Assembly: GCA_026874595.1 (NCBI GenBank)
Contig: CM049319.1
Location: 2,880,601-2,944,600 of the forward strand
Length of the DNA: 64,000 nt
Source of the DNA: Sipunculus nudus
Lineage: Eukaryota > Annelida > Sipuncula > Golfingiida > Sipunculidae
Reading direction: 5' to 3'
Under the pieces are notes generated by a model that saw only the letters and a list, made by a program, of their open reading frames with translations, was not told where the DNA came from and ran no database searches. Shown here one piece after another: positions 1 through 11,239 of this stretch; position 1 is the first letter of the stretch; each line of letters opens with the position of its first letter. Made by a program: the position numbers and the translations under genes.

Positions 1-394
1 GCATGAGTAATAATATATTTAGCTTTCAATTACTTTTTTTTTTTATTTTTACCAAAAATTATATAGGCCTGTAATTTTCCTGGCGGGCATGTGAAACCAG
101 TATGCATGTCAGCAGTCGTCATAATTGTTATAAAATGAAAGTCCTTGCTGGTGGTGAAGTTAAAATGATACGCAGGAGGTATTCATGAGGGCCAGCAAGT
201 AGATGTCCTGGACTGTGGTTTAATTCTTGATTATTATAACTAATTAAAATGAAACTTTAAATAGCTTAGTAATAATAGGAAATTATAAAAAGGCAAAGAC
301 TTCTTTTCATCAGGTGGAATTACTAAGACATAGGGGCTGGGTTAAGAGAGTACAGTTTGACAGATAATTGCATATTTCTTAATATTTGTCTGAA

Positions 395-475
395 CCGATT
401 AATAATCGATCATCGATCGGTTTGCCCAAATCGATGCTCGATTACGAATAAGGTACCGACTCCCACCACTAATAA
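395..475. repeat. Possible hAT-type element end remnant
   Basis: This stretch has several ATCGAT-type short palindromes and ends in CCCACCACTA, the reverse complement of TAGTGGTGGG, a terminal sequence common in hAT-type MITEs. A similar terminus begins the element at 38074. I could not find the partner end, so this is probably a decayed fragment. Confidence 0.3.
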
Positions 476-589
476 AGACATAATTTTGAAATAATTTCAC
501 TCAGTTCTTGCAAGATTAAATTTCCCTAATTGTTACACGAAAGAGTGAACTATTTTGATAATAATTAACATTTAAAATAATTTTGTTTG

Positions 590-985
590 TGTGGAGAGGG
601 GGGAGTGGAAAAAAGAAAAGCAGGCCATAGGTGGCACCACAAAAAATGTCTTGCACATAGGTCACATAACCTGAAAATGTCTGCAAAATTTTGATATAAT
701 AGCTGCAGCATTTCTTGTTAGATATTTGGTTAGAGTCAACAGATATGCAGTGGGTGTTCTCTGTTACCAGAACTGTTAAGCATGATGTAAACACTAAACT
801 GATAACAATATCGAAAATATTTTTTTTCTTATAGGGGGGGGGGGGAGAAGAGGAAAAGAAAAATCAGCCAAAGGTGGCACCAGAAAAAATTGTGTTATAC
901 ATTGATAACAAAACCAAAAAATGTTGGCAAAATTTAGCTCTGATAGCTACAGCAATATTTCTAGATATTTGGTAATAAGAGCGAG
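590..985. repeat. Diverged direct duplication, two ~160-bp copies
   Basis: Two related segments (about 590-760 and 835-985) share a G-rich start, an AAAGAAAA stretch, GGTGGCACCA followed by an A-rich run, then a block ending in AGATATTTGGT. They lie in direct orientation just downstream (minus strand) of the TRAF6-like exon, probably in its intron. No coding potential is evident. Confidence 0.55.
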
Positions 986-1083
986 AGATCTAAGCAGCTG
1001 GTTGACACTCTGCCTTCACAAAAGCTTACAAAATGAACTTAAATTACATCTGATCATAAATAGAAAATTTTTTCTGAGCCAAC

Positions 1084-1307
1084 CTTATCCAGCGGAGTAT
1101 GCAGTGTTGACAGAAACGATGTCCACATTCAGTCTGCACTGGGTTCCGCAAAACCAAAAGACAAATCGGACACTCATAGCGTGAGTCTACTTCAGGGTCA
1201 AAGTTCAGATCCCAGCCTTGTTCCTCAAGTGAATCTGCTCCTGATCCAGTTGATACTTCTGAACTGGAGGAATCAGTCCCCCTCCATCCTCTCACACTGT
1301 CAGCCAT
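1084..1307 (-). CDS. TRAF6: TRAF6-like E3 ubiquitin ligase, first coding exon (partial gene)
   Basis: TRAF6 is a cytoplasmic RING E3 ligase and adaptor that builds K63-linked ubiquitin chains downstream of Toll/IL-1 receptors and TNF-receptor family members. This exon encodes 74 residues plus two bases of the next codon. Residues 1-36 are Ser/Gly/Glu-rich. A DLNFDPEVDSRYECPIC stretch then leads into the first six RING zinc ligands: C46, C49, C61, H63, C66 and C69. Both the FDP...YECPIC lead-in and the CGHRFC core match the TRAF6 N-terminus rather than generic RING proteins. The ATG at 1305-1307 is preceded by an in-frame TGA three codons upstream, which fixes the start. The reading frame ends at an ATAAG|GTTGG donor (last exon base 1084); reading past it gives intronic sequence. 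The last RING ligands, TRAF zinc fingers, coiled coil and MATH domain are not visible in 1-1083 and should lie beyond the left edge. Another TRAF-family member is possible but less likely. Confidence 0.8.
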
Positions 1308-1589
1308 TACTCCTCAGACACATCACCATGGCAACTGGAAAGATATGCAATTAAATACGAGTTAAAATTTTTAAAGCAGACACAGGACAATTATTATATC
1401 TCTAATATTAGTAGAATTTCTGAGCAGGATCAAACTCTTTATACCATTTAATGATGACATTTTCAAACTGACATCAGGACTGGCTGAAGGTCTGGTGGTG
1501 AAACCTGTATTAATGTTGGGTAACCATGACAGTCAAGCAGGTTCAAATCTATTCACCTCATCCATTCTCACTTTCATCTGGATAAAGGT

Positions 1590-2478
1590 AGACCTGGTGT
1601 CTAACACACCTGCAGGTTATGGGTATGTGATGATCAATCCATGTTGCTGGGTTATATTACTTATAACAGTGAGGATCTCACACACTTATAAGTCATACAT
1701 GGCTGTTGGACATAACCTTTCCAATAAGCACGCAGTTTGCTCCCTGGTTGGGTGAAATTTCACCACTCCCGAGCTGAGATTCTAACTATTAATATCCTGG
1801 CTTTGAGTCTGATGTGCTCACTTATAGTAGTCCTAAAGCACAGAAGCTAATTTTCAGTTTTTTTTACAAATATGCAAAGTAAATAACAATAGTATATATG
1901 TAGAACAGGTTGAACCAGGATGATGTTTGTTGCTAGGTTTTTAGGATTCATTCTACACGGTAAAAACATCACAGTACAAGCCAGGAACCGGTGAAAATAA
2001 TATGGTCTCATACCATAAATCACTGAAAATACAAGCATGAAAACAAGCTAAGTATACTCCAATTAACATGTTGCTCCCCTATATGTAAGTGGATCTTAAC
2101 AACTGTCAACGACTGGTAAAATTCTATCCAATGTAATTTTTTTCAAACATCAAACATGATGAATATAAGCTAAAATTTTTCAAATATTTTTTGTGTGGAT
2201 GAAACAGCTTCTATTTTTATGCTGTCTTTTCTAATTGTGAATCAAAATATGTACATCTACAGAGTCCCATTTCAGATTATGTGACAGGACGGCTTTGTGT
2301 CTACTCACCTGTAGGTCCTGGGTATGTAACCAACCCCAATCCTCACTGCAGGGACATAACACTGAGGAACCCCCAAAGATGCACTTGTTTTGGAGTGATA
2401 TACGGCCATCCCACTAAGCCTGCAGAGTGCTAATCTTGATTGGGGGCCTAACTGTGAAAATCCCTACCACTCCTCAGC

Positions 2479-2480
<2 letters not shown>
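1590..2480 (-). repeat. Two diverged copies of one interspersed repeat (about 1590-1795 and 2295-2480)
   Basis: Read on the minus strand, both segments begin near GGAGTGGT followed by a TTTCAC block. They share a CCTCACTGT...ATAA section and end in ATACCCA..ACCT..AGGTG..AGACAC. They lie ~700 bp apart in the same orientation and may be decayed SINEs. Sequence between them shows nothing recognisable. Confidence 0.4.

Positions 2481-2481
<1 letters not shown>

Positions 2482-2541
<60 letters not shown>
2482..2541. repeat. (TA)n microsatellite
   Basis: Uninterrupted TA dinucleotide run directly abutting the end of the interspersed repeat copy at 2295-2480. Confidence 0.95.
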
Positions 2542-2543
<2 letters not shown>

Positions 2544-3381
2544 TATAACCCCTTGCATATATATTCTGAATTCTCTTAGCTTAATAATATAACATATCAC
2601 CCGAATCATATGGTTCACATCATCACCATTTAACATAAAGTGCCATCTTCTAGCCATGCCTGGATTTATCTTTTTAAAAATCATCTCAAAAAGTTATGGA
2701 CAAATATAAATGAAAATGCAGTGAGCTGTGTATTGAGTCCTGGTAGAGTTAAATTTTTTGTTACCAGTTTGTGCATCTGTCCTAACATGACAATATCACT
2801 GGCAATTCGCCTGGAGTTAGAATTTTTGTACTAAACAGCAAGTTAACCTTAAGGAAAGGAAGGGTTGATTAAATGGAAGGTAACATGAATGCAAGCTGGT
2901 CATAGTAAAGGCATGAGCTTCCTGAGGGCTATGTGTTATTTTTATATTCTGAGTGTCAAATAAAATGGCAAAAAACCTTGCAAGTCATCGTAATCAGTTT
3001 TAACAATTAAATTACGGAACAATTGCATTAGCTCTAGTTACGATCACATTAAGTTTGATAAGGGTGCTCAGTAATTCTGTGATACCAACAACCCGTTTAG
3101 TGGTTACACAATGAGTGACAGATTTATACTATAATAACTAGCTTTGAGGTTCACTCTGTGGTTACTTTGATATCAGTACATATATTTTTTTAAATAAGAC
3201 TAGCGGTCGACAAAATACCACAAGGATGGAAAATACACCTGTTGTATGGATTTGACCTTATTAAATATGCACAGATTTGGTACACAACTGAACATAGAGG
3301 AGTTAACTTAAACAGTTTAACATTAATACTGAATGTCAGAAAAACCCTACACTCCTAACGCTGCAGAAGTACACTGCAGTT

Positions 3382-3460
3382 GTCCTAGACATCCTTGAAA
3401 TGGTACAACCCTTTGCTTTGCATAGCAAAATTCCCTGGGTTCAAACACCGGGGTGGGCAC
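3382..3460 (+). repeat. tRNA-Ala-like sequence (SINE head or tRNA pseudogene)
   Basis: The segment has a recognisable T-arm box (GGGTTCAAACACCGG) and an anticodon-like GCTTTGCATAGC whose loop would read TGC (Ala). A partial D-arm (AAATGGTACAA) precedes it. The acceptor arms do not pair, so it is not a functional tRNA. Confidence 0.4.
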
Positions 3461-3744
3461 AGAGCAAAGAATTGTACTCAGACAAATGAGAGCATGGTAT
3501 GGAATTGTGCATCGCCTTGCCCAAATTTTAAGCATGCCACACCTGCTCTTGATGGTTTGATTACATCGGGACATAATTAAGCTCTCATTGGTCTGATTTT
3601 TGGCCCCTTGGCAGAACGGGTGTTATCAGACCAACAAGAATGGGTGTCACTTAATTGTTTTAAATTTAAAATTAGAATATAATTCAGGTCAGATAATCTA
3701 TTTGTAATTACCATAGTGACCTTCTTGGTGATCCATCAAAGCCC

Positions 3745-4437
3745 TGGTAAGGCATCATGGTAACACTATAAGTTAACATGGAGACAGACATACGGTGCCC
3801 ATACCATATCACTTCATAAGGCATCATGGTGACACTATAAGTTAACATGGAGATAGACATACTGTGCCCATACCATATCACTTCATAAGGCATCATGGTG
3901 ACACTATAAGTTAACATGGAGACAGACATACGGTGCCCATACCATATCACTTCATAAGGCATCATGGTGACACTATAAGTTAACATGGAGACAGACATAC
4001 GGTGCCCATACCATATCACTTCATAAGGCATCATGGTGACACTATAAGTTAACATGGAGATAGACATACTGTGCCCATACCATATCACTTCATAAGGCAT
4101 CATGGTGACACTATAAGTTAACATGGAGACAGACATACAGTGCCCATACCATATCACTTCATAAGGCATCATGGTGACACTATAAGTTAACATGGAGACA
4201 GACATACGGTGCCCATACCATATCACTTCATAAGGCATCATGGTGACACTATAAGTTAACATGGAGATAGACATACTGTGCCCATACCATATCACTTCAT
4301 AAGGCATCATGGTGACACTATAAGTTAACATGGAGACAGACATACGGTGCCCATACCATATCACTTCATAAGGCATCATGGTGACACTATAAGTTAACAT
4401 GGACACAGACATATGGTGCCCATACCATATCACTTCA
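3745..4437. repeat. 69-bp minisatellite, 10 units, with 207-bp higher-order structure
   Basis: Ten near-identical 69-bp units run head to tail. Units 2, 5 and 8 carry GAGATAGACATACTGTG, whereas the others carry GAGACAGACATACGGTG or close variants, so the variant recurs every third unit (207 bp). Because 69 is a multiple of three, one of six frames (minus strand) stays open across the array and reads as a 23-residue peptide repeat; the other five frames have stops in every unit. I treat the long ORF as a by-product of unit length, not a gene. Confidence 0.95.
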
Positions 4438-4439
4438 TG

Positions 4440-4500
4440 ATCTATCACGTAATACATGAAGTAGTCAGAAGGGGACAAGTCAGGGCTTCCTTCATTACCA
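4440..4500 (-). other. Short segment resembling a mariner transposase signature
   Basis: The minus-strand frame immediately before the minisatellite reads SPDLSPSDYF. This resembles the conserved PDL(A/S)PSDY motif near the last catalytic Asp of mariner-family transposases. No other transposase motif is visible on either side, so it is at best a tiny fossil and may be chance. Confidence 0.2.
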
Positions 4501-4928
4501 TTTGCATTTAAAAGATCTTTCTTGACTTGAAGTGAGAATTAAACATACCTATCAAAGGTGTCTTATTTTATTTAACTCCACTAGAAAACCATGTATCTGA
4601 CATATTTGTCATGACTTTGCAACTTGTGTGCTAAAAACCAAACTGGGTGAAAGACAGGATTATCAGCATTTACCATTAACTGCGCCATTCTGAGGGCTAT
4701 TTTGTCATTTTCAAACTGGTTTAGTATGTGCTTGGGAAAACAACAAGAAGCAAATTTTTAATTGTAGGACAAAACAGGCATTAGACCACACATTATTTAC
4801 CTAGTTTAAAACTTGCATACAATTATGACAGGTAGACATGATGTCCCCATGGATCATTCATGTTTCGTAAGTACAGGACACTAGGTTATATTTGTGCGTG
4901 TCGGGAGTGCAAAGTACTCGATGTAGCC

Positions 4929-4986
4929 TCTTCAATGTTGATCATGTTTTACTGCACTCTTCAATGTTGATCATGTTTTACTGCAT
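4929..4986. repeat. 29-bp perfect tandem duplication
   Basis: A 29-bp unit beginning CTCTTCAATGTTGATC occurs twice back to back. Confidence 0.85.
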
Positions 4987-5527
4987 TTCATTTTATTTAT
5001 TTGAAACATTTGCATTTAATGCACCAAGTAACATTGGAACCCAATCCTTGAATCTATCCTTGAAAACTATGTCATACCATACATCAGAATACTGTGAAAA
5101 ACAAAATGTGCATCAATGATGGCACAATATGTCAAGCCTTCAGGATTTTAGAGTCTGATATTCTACTTCTCCCTAGGATATAACATTTACCTTCCACTTT
5201 ATTGCATAGATTTCAAACTTATTATAAAATAGCTGTAGGCAATCACAGAGCAAATCAAATGAGACACAGGTGCAAGGCTTTGGGATAAAGGTCACATGCA
5301 AAAATAAATATCAGGTGCAAATTTGTGACCTAGGAGTATCCAAAATTAATCTTTTATAAATAAGCCATATTGGAGATGTATTGCAAACAGAAAATGGCAG
5401 AAGAATGAAAAAAATATGAAATCAATTGTTTTGTACCCACAAAATGGTTTTTACCCACAAATGGATATATACAGAATAACGCCAAACCACTATAAGCCAC
5501 ATTCCCTATGGGAGAGGTACACTGAGG

Positions 5528-5530
<3 letters not shown>

Positions 5531-5579
<49 letters not shown>
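5531..5579. repeat. (TA)n microsatellite
   Basis: About 24 TA dinucleotides without interruption. Confidence 0.95.
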
Positions 5580-5582
<3 letters not shown>

Positions 5583-8449
5583 TTCTGATCAAAGAGACTG
5601 GGTAACCATAAGTAAGAGTATCATAGTTGCTGTTAAATAAATGTTACTTTTAAGTCCTGAGCGAATGGCACTCCTACACCCACAACATGATAAATCTGGT
5701 ACATTACATCACTGTAGAACAATTAAGCTGGTTATCCATGGACACTTAAGCCCTTATTTACTTGCTTGGCTAGACAAATTATACATTATTTGCTGATATA
5801 AAAATTGATGTGTCAGCAGAAATTTATCACACTGCATTACTATAAATTTACTGGTGATTAATTAAAGAATGCAATGTTAATATTATTTGAACCCTTAAAG
5901 AGGATTAATTTTATTTAATTAACAATAATAATAATGTAATTTATAATAGGCAATTACAGAATGGAATCAGAAAATGTTGAGTGTGTTTCAGGTTGGTGTT
6001 AATGAAGTCATGCCATTTCAGGGCTCAACAGTAACTTCTGAAAGTATTTGCAAAGTAGGGCAAGTGACAACCAGCTATTACTTGCCCTATACTTACATGA
6101 AATTTTACTTGTCCCACAAAATCAGTCATCATTGCCATTACAATAAAAAAATTCAACTCACTTGATTTTTTTTGTTAATTTTATTTCTCTTTGGCATTCC
6201 CATAGATTAAAACATGCATGTAATTAAAGCTAACAGTATTAAAATATGATTTCACTTCTCCTGAAAAAGAAAATGGCCAACTTAAGATTGGTCTAGATTC
6301 AGGCCTTAAAATGTGTAAAGGTTTATGTTGCACCCACTTGCTAAGATGGGCAAGAAGGAACCCACTGTTGGTTGTTCTACCACCATTTTTACTTGCCCCA
6401 TGCAAGCATTAACTGTTAATGTGGAGCCTTACCTGCTTGACTAGAGTAGGAGTTAGCACATTAATATCTGTCTGATGTCCATCATAAGTTACAGAAATAA
6501 ACAGCTAACAAAAGATGAGGGGAAAATAAGGTGGATCTAACACCAAGAAAATTTCCACAGTACCAGTATTCTGATATCAATCATAATGAATTGTGTGAAT
6601 TATAAAAAACATACTGGTATTTGATATGATACTAGTGTTACTCACCTAGCTGCATTTCTAGTAAATACTGTCGCTGTGAATTACAGGAAAAACAGACTCT
6701 CAATATAATTTAAGAGTTGGGTGGCCTGCATGTATCAATTTTTAACACAGTTCTAGTTCTCCCTCTGGGATTAGTCTATCACATAACGTGAGGCAGGGAA
6801 TATTCTAACATACATTTATTTGAGGTGTGGTTAATGGAAAAATTACAGTTATAATTCTGCATTATGCAGTTCTTAAAATTCAAAGTTTTCTTTTTCATTC
6901 ATAAATCACTGATAATGATAATATATACATATTACCAATGAAAATATGACAAAGCATTAACTTCCAATTTGTTTTTCTTATACTAATGAAAGAGTACACA
7001 TTTGGATATATGTACCATACTTACTGACATAACCAATGACAAAGTTAGTCAAGCTCATTTTATTCTGATTGGGGTACTCTTAATTACAAACTTTATGCAG
7101 TTCTAGAATTTCCTGCCAAAGAACATAAACTGATATGGTGTGACATTATCACATGCCTTAAAATAATATTCTTAAGATCTGCATGCTAATTTTCTTATCA
7201 TTCTGAAGGTAAATATACATGAACACCAGGATATGCATGTAAATATATCCACTGGAAAAAAATATGAAACCCATAAAATTATAGAATAATGGACATGAGC
7301 TGAAGTATAGTGATACACATTTAATTTATTAACTGAAATAAAATGCTGTAAAAATTTCCATTTTCAAATGAGCATAAACAAAATTTGATAATCAAGTTAA
7401 AACAAGCCAATCAGGTATAGAGTATATAAACATTGCATCTGCACTGTAATGTGTGTAATATATGAAATATAACTGTAGCCTGAAACCATTTCATGATGCA
7501 ATAAGGAAAAACATAGTAATTGTTTTAGCATATTCATTTTTGCATGAATAGTTTTTACCATATTTTCAATATTTATTAATTTACAAATGTTATATATCTG
7601 CATTAAAAAGATTCTAAAATATAGATTACTTCAACTGTAAGCTGCATCATTATTTTTCCTTAGTTTGGGTCACATCAAGTCAAATTATGCATATACATAT
7701 ATTTTATTATTTTTAAAATCATCAATTGTTTAAACTAAATTTAAAACATTTGTTTTAAAAGCAAATATTATTTGAAAAAAAAACATTATGCAAAAAAAAA
7801 CCAGTAACTTCAAGATTATTCTTTGAATTATCATTTAAAAAAAAGTTTCATATATTTGAATTTACAGTACACACTTTATTTTTTTAACTAAATAAAAGAT
7901 TCAGTAAATTTGATTAAAAATTCCCCTTTTTTCAACCAGGTATACACTGTTGGTTGCAGGAGAAACAATATCATTATGCTAATTACTATCTCAACTCTAA
8001 TCTAATACTGAAATTAATATTCAATTTCACACATGATAAAAAAGAACAAAGAGTTTTCTCTCTTCTGAAGTAAGCGATTCCTCATTTTATAAAAAATCCT
8101 CACTTTATAGCAATACATCACTTTGTGGGCACAATAAAAATTGCACTTTAATCATTGTAACCCTTGTGATACAATACACAATCCAAAATGAAGCAAAAGT
8201 CTAGAATAAGAATGAATTAAATATAGAAAATTAAGACATTCATCTAGTTTATGCATCTTGTTGAAGGGGGGGGGGGAAGTATAGGTAAGCCTTGCTGAGC
8301 TGAATCAAGAGAGATGCCTGGAGTGAAGTAGTTACATAACATAGGTGAGGCTACATCTCTCACTGCAGACCACTGGACAGGGTTGGCTTGATGTAAACAA
8401 CACTTGACATGGTGTATGAAACCTTGAATTTAAGCTTCTCTTTTTCACC

Positions 8450-9110
8450 AATTCCTTTCAAATTTCAGATTTTATAAGCATAAAACTGTATATATCCATC
8501 ATGTGAAAATAAAAGTGAATGTACATAGAGGGAAAAAATTGTGCCATAGTCAAAACTGGGCAAAATGTAAGGTAATGACTTACATTTATGTTAATAACTT
8601 TAAAAAAATTTAAATTTTTTTCTCTAATTTCTGGTACACAACTTAAACTAAGTTGGATATAGATAAATGCTTGAAATAAGCTCTCTAGCTAAACAAATTA
8701 TAATGTTAAGTAAATATTTTTCCTGATTTTTGACAAAGTGCATTATTTTTGGACTCATATTAAACTTCCAAGATTTACTCAATATTGACCTAATTTCTGG
8801 CATGTACATAGGAAATATATGTGGGGAAGGATTATATCAAATTTGAATAGATTTACAAAGCGGCTTTCATAGTGGGCAGTTTTGAAGTGTAACAATAGGT
8901 ATTTACTTGAAAATGGAGGTTTTTCCTTAACTTCTCATACAAATGAAGTGGTTAGGAAGGAGAACTTATGGACAACTAACTGTATGTAGAATTTTTTATT
9001 CATAGGTCCAATGGTTTAAAAATGTGTTTTGTTAACAGATGGCTGCAGGGCCAACCAGACCAACAAGGACCATGACTTTAGCTCATATGTCTTAAAGTCA
9101 GCTGAGCTAA
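8450..9110 (+). repeat. R1 interspersed repeat, copy 1
   Basis: First of three same-orientation copies (others at about 12890-13550 and 42210-42836). Shared landmarks in order are a TGCCA(T/C)(A/G)GTCAAA block, AAGTAAATATTTTTCC, an ACAAAGTGCATTAT-like block, CCTAATTTCTGG, GAGGTTTTTCCTTAA, CTAACTGTATG and a 3' end near AGTCAGCTGAGCTAA. No coding frame survives across copies. The class is unknown; the common 3' end with variable 5' length would fit a retroposed element. Confidence 0.7.
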
Positions 9111-9335
9111 TAATGTACAGGGAACAATTAAATATTTGGAATAATATGTGCATTTTCTCATGCCAGTACTTCATTCTGATTGAATATAAAAGTTTCACGT
9201 GAAAACCATCCTTACTAACTCCAATTCAGCTGTTTTATACATTGTTATGGTGCATACATGGTACAGTGTGTGAGAAGTCCATTATCATAACAAGACTACA
9301 TGACCAAAGATCCAATTTAATACATGCATGACACT

Positions 9336-9704
9336 AGGGCTGAAAGGAGTACTCGAGTACTCGAGTCCAGGTAATACTTACCGAGGACTCGAGTCAAAAA
9401 TAAGGACTCGAGTAATCGTGTATGTACATGCATATCTGAATATTACTGCATGTAATGTACGGGCAGTCTCTAGGCCTATTTATTCATTATCATAGCCTGG
9501 CATATGGCTCTGAACATATGCTAGTTAAATTAACAAAGGTCTTGTAATGACATATATCTGTTCCTTTGTTGGGATAAAGTTAATCCGTCACGAATTCAAA
9601 TATACACATATTTTGAATCGGTAAAGAGACGTCCGTTTTATCTTACAGTGTTGCCATGGTAACGAGTACTCGAGTCCAAAAATTTGTACCCATTTCAGCC
9701 CTAC
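9336..9704. mobile_element. hAT-type MITE with 8-bp target-site duplication
   Basis: The 369-bp element starts AGGGCTGAAA and ends TTTCAGCCCTAC, forming terminal inverted repeats. It is flanked by an exact 8-bp direct repeat, ATGACACT, at 9328-9335 and 9705-9712. Eight-bp duplications are characteristic of hAT transposases. Subterminal ACTCGAGT palindromes occur at both ends. No transposase is encoded, so it is non-autonomous. Confidence 0.85.
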
Positions 9705-10689
9705 ATGACACTGCCCATCAAAGAAGAAGTACCAAGAAAGAAGAAACGCAGAAGAAACACCAGTTGGAAACTTGAACAATCTTGATTTATGAAGAAACGC
9801 CTTATGCCTACTAAGTACCATGCATAGAATGCGTATCATTTGTGACCCGGTGCAAGGTTATTTCCACTAGTCTACATGAGTTTACAAACGGTTTTAGAAT
9901 GAAATATGACAGATACTGTTATAATTTACAGAGAAAACAAAAAGGTATAATCACCATATCTAGTTTGTGAATATGCCTCTTATGTATATCAGCCTGTGTT
10001 CTGTCATCATTCATCAGTAAAGATACAAATTAGTATCAAAAGAATGTTAATATAAATGCTGAATATCATCCTAAGATTATTGATAAAATATAGATATTTT
10101 CTATATCAATTTTGTATTAATCCTTGTGAAAGTCTCTATGTTAACTGTCAGTGCCAGCAATAATCAAATTGCTTATCATGCACTAATAAAAATATCCTAG
10201 TACCTATATCATGCCAAACCCTATATAATAATGACCATGATGTGTTGTGTTGTTAGAATCAAATTTAGATTCTTTTTGGCTTTCAATTAAACAACACATA
10301 TGTATGAACCATATTATGATATCAGATATTTTATATTATCAGCCAATAATGAGGAAGAATTCCTGTTTGTTTGATATTCCCTGAGGTCAACATCAAAGCA
10401 TTAAGATTTTGCAAAACTATCTATAAAAATTTTAGTACAATAATTGATATACCCTGTAAAGTTGGGTATGGTATGATCATCAAAAATTAAACCAAAAGGA
10501 AAATTGATAAAGTGAAAATCATAAAAATTTAACCTTGTGAAAATAAAGCAATCCCAGTATCTTGAGTGTTGCCCGCCCAAGGCAACCCAGGTGCCTCCAG
10601 GAGATACCAGTCATGCTTCTCACAAAGCCAAACATCAGCGATTCCTTTTGATACTTAGTAATAACCACCCGTAGGGCGATCCCAATACT

Positions 10690-10845
10690 AGAAATTTTTA
10701 AGCTGGCTCTGTAAATAAATGTAATAATCTATTTTAAGACTGAGAATATGTGATTGGCTGAAACCTGCATTTATCACTTTATCCCGTACTTCCCAGTGTT
10801 CTAGCTAAGCAGTCAGACACGATAACCACTAAGCTCCCATACTGA
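10690..10845 (-). repeat. Probable tRNA-derived SINE fragment
   Basis: On the minus strand from about 10842, the sequence reads like a tRNA 5' half: an A-box-like TTAGTGGTTATCG and an anticodon arm GACTGCTTAGC with a GCT (Ser) loop. The T-arm box is poorly preserved. No intact cloverleaf can be drawn. Confidence 0.4.
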
Positions 10846-10932
10846 ATGCTGCAGTAACTTCATCTTAATAAAAGCAAAAGTTTTCTGTTGATCACTGAAA
10901 GAAATCTGTATCCCTCAATCTTTGTCTGTAAA

Positions 10933-11227
10933 CCATAAAAAATAAAAGGTATGATTCTAAGGCACTGCCCGCGTCAATTTTATCCCCCCCCCCCACATCA
11001 ATTTTTTTTTTTATTTTCTTCTTTCATGAAGATAAAATAAAACAATTTTGATATGATTTCCTTTGTTAAGTAGTGCTTTTACCTGTTTAGCAAAAAATTA
11101 TGTTATTTTCATGCTTTTCGCTGATCATATGACATTTTTATCAAAACATGCAAAAAGGTAAAAAATAAAATATTGCCTGCCCGCACTGGTTTCTGAAAAA
11201 AGGGCCTGAGAACCATTCCTTTTTTTT
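10933..11227 (-). mobile_element. PIF/Harbinger-type MITE, reverse and decayed copy
   Basis: Ends match GGTATG(G/A)TTCT(C/A)AGGC and its inverse, the same termini as the elements at 40096 and 23987. Interior landmarks such as TAAGTAGTGCTTTTAC and the CTGCCCGC motif appear in reverse relative to those copies. The outermost GGCC and TTA flank are not preserved. Confidence 0.7.
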
Positions 11228-11239
11228 GTTTGCATAACA

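Larger units (their letters stand above)
4990..9330. other. AT-rich non-coding stretch
   Basis: Apart from a (TA)n tract at 5531-5579, a G-run near 8268-8277 and the R1 repeat (8450-9110), I see no exon with splice sites, RNA gene or bounded element here. Short open frames are AT-rich and unrecognisable. It could be intron or upstream sequence of the TRAF6-like gene. Confidence 0.5.

Noticed and set aside
3382-3460. Functional tRNA-Ala gene
   Set aside because: The T-arm and anticodon arm resemble tRNA, but acceptor and D arms do not pair.
3708-4478. 256-codon repetitive minus-strand open frame as a protein
   Set aside because: A 69-bp unit keeps any stop-free frame open indefinitely. Only one of six frames is open, the variant unit changes residues, and no splice or start context supports it.
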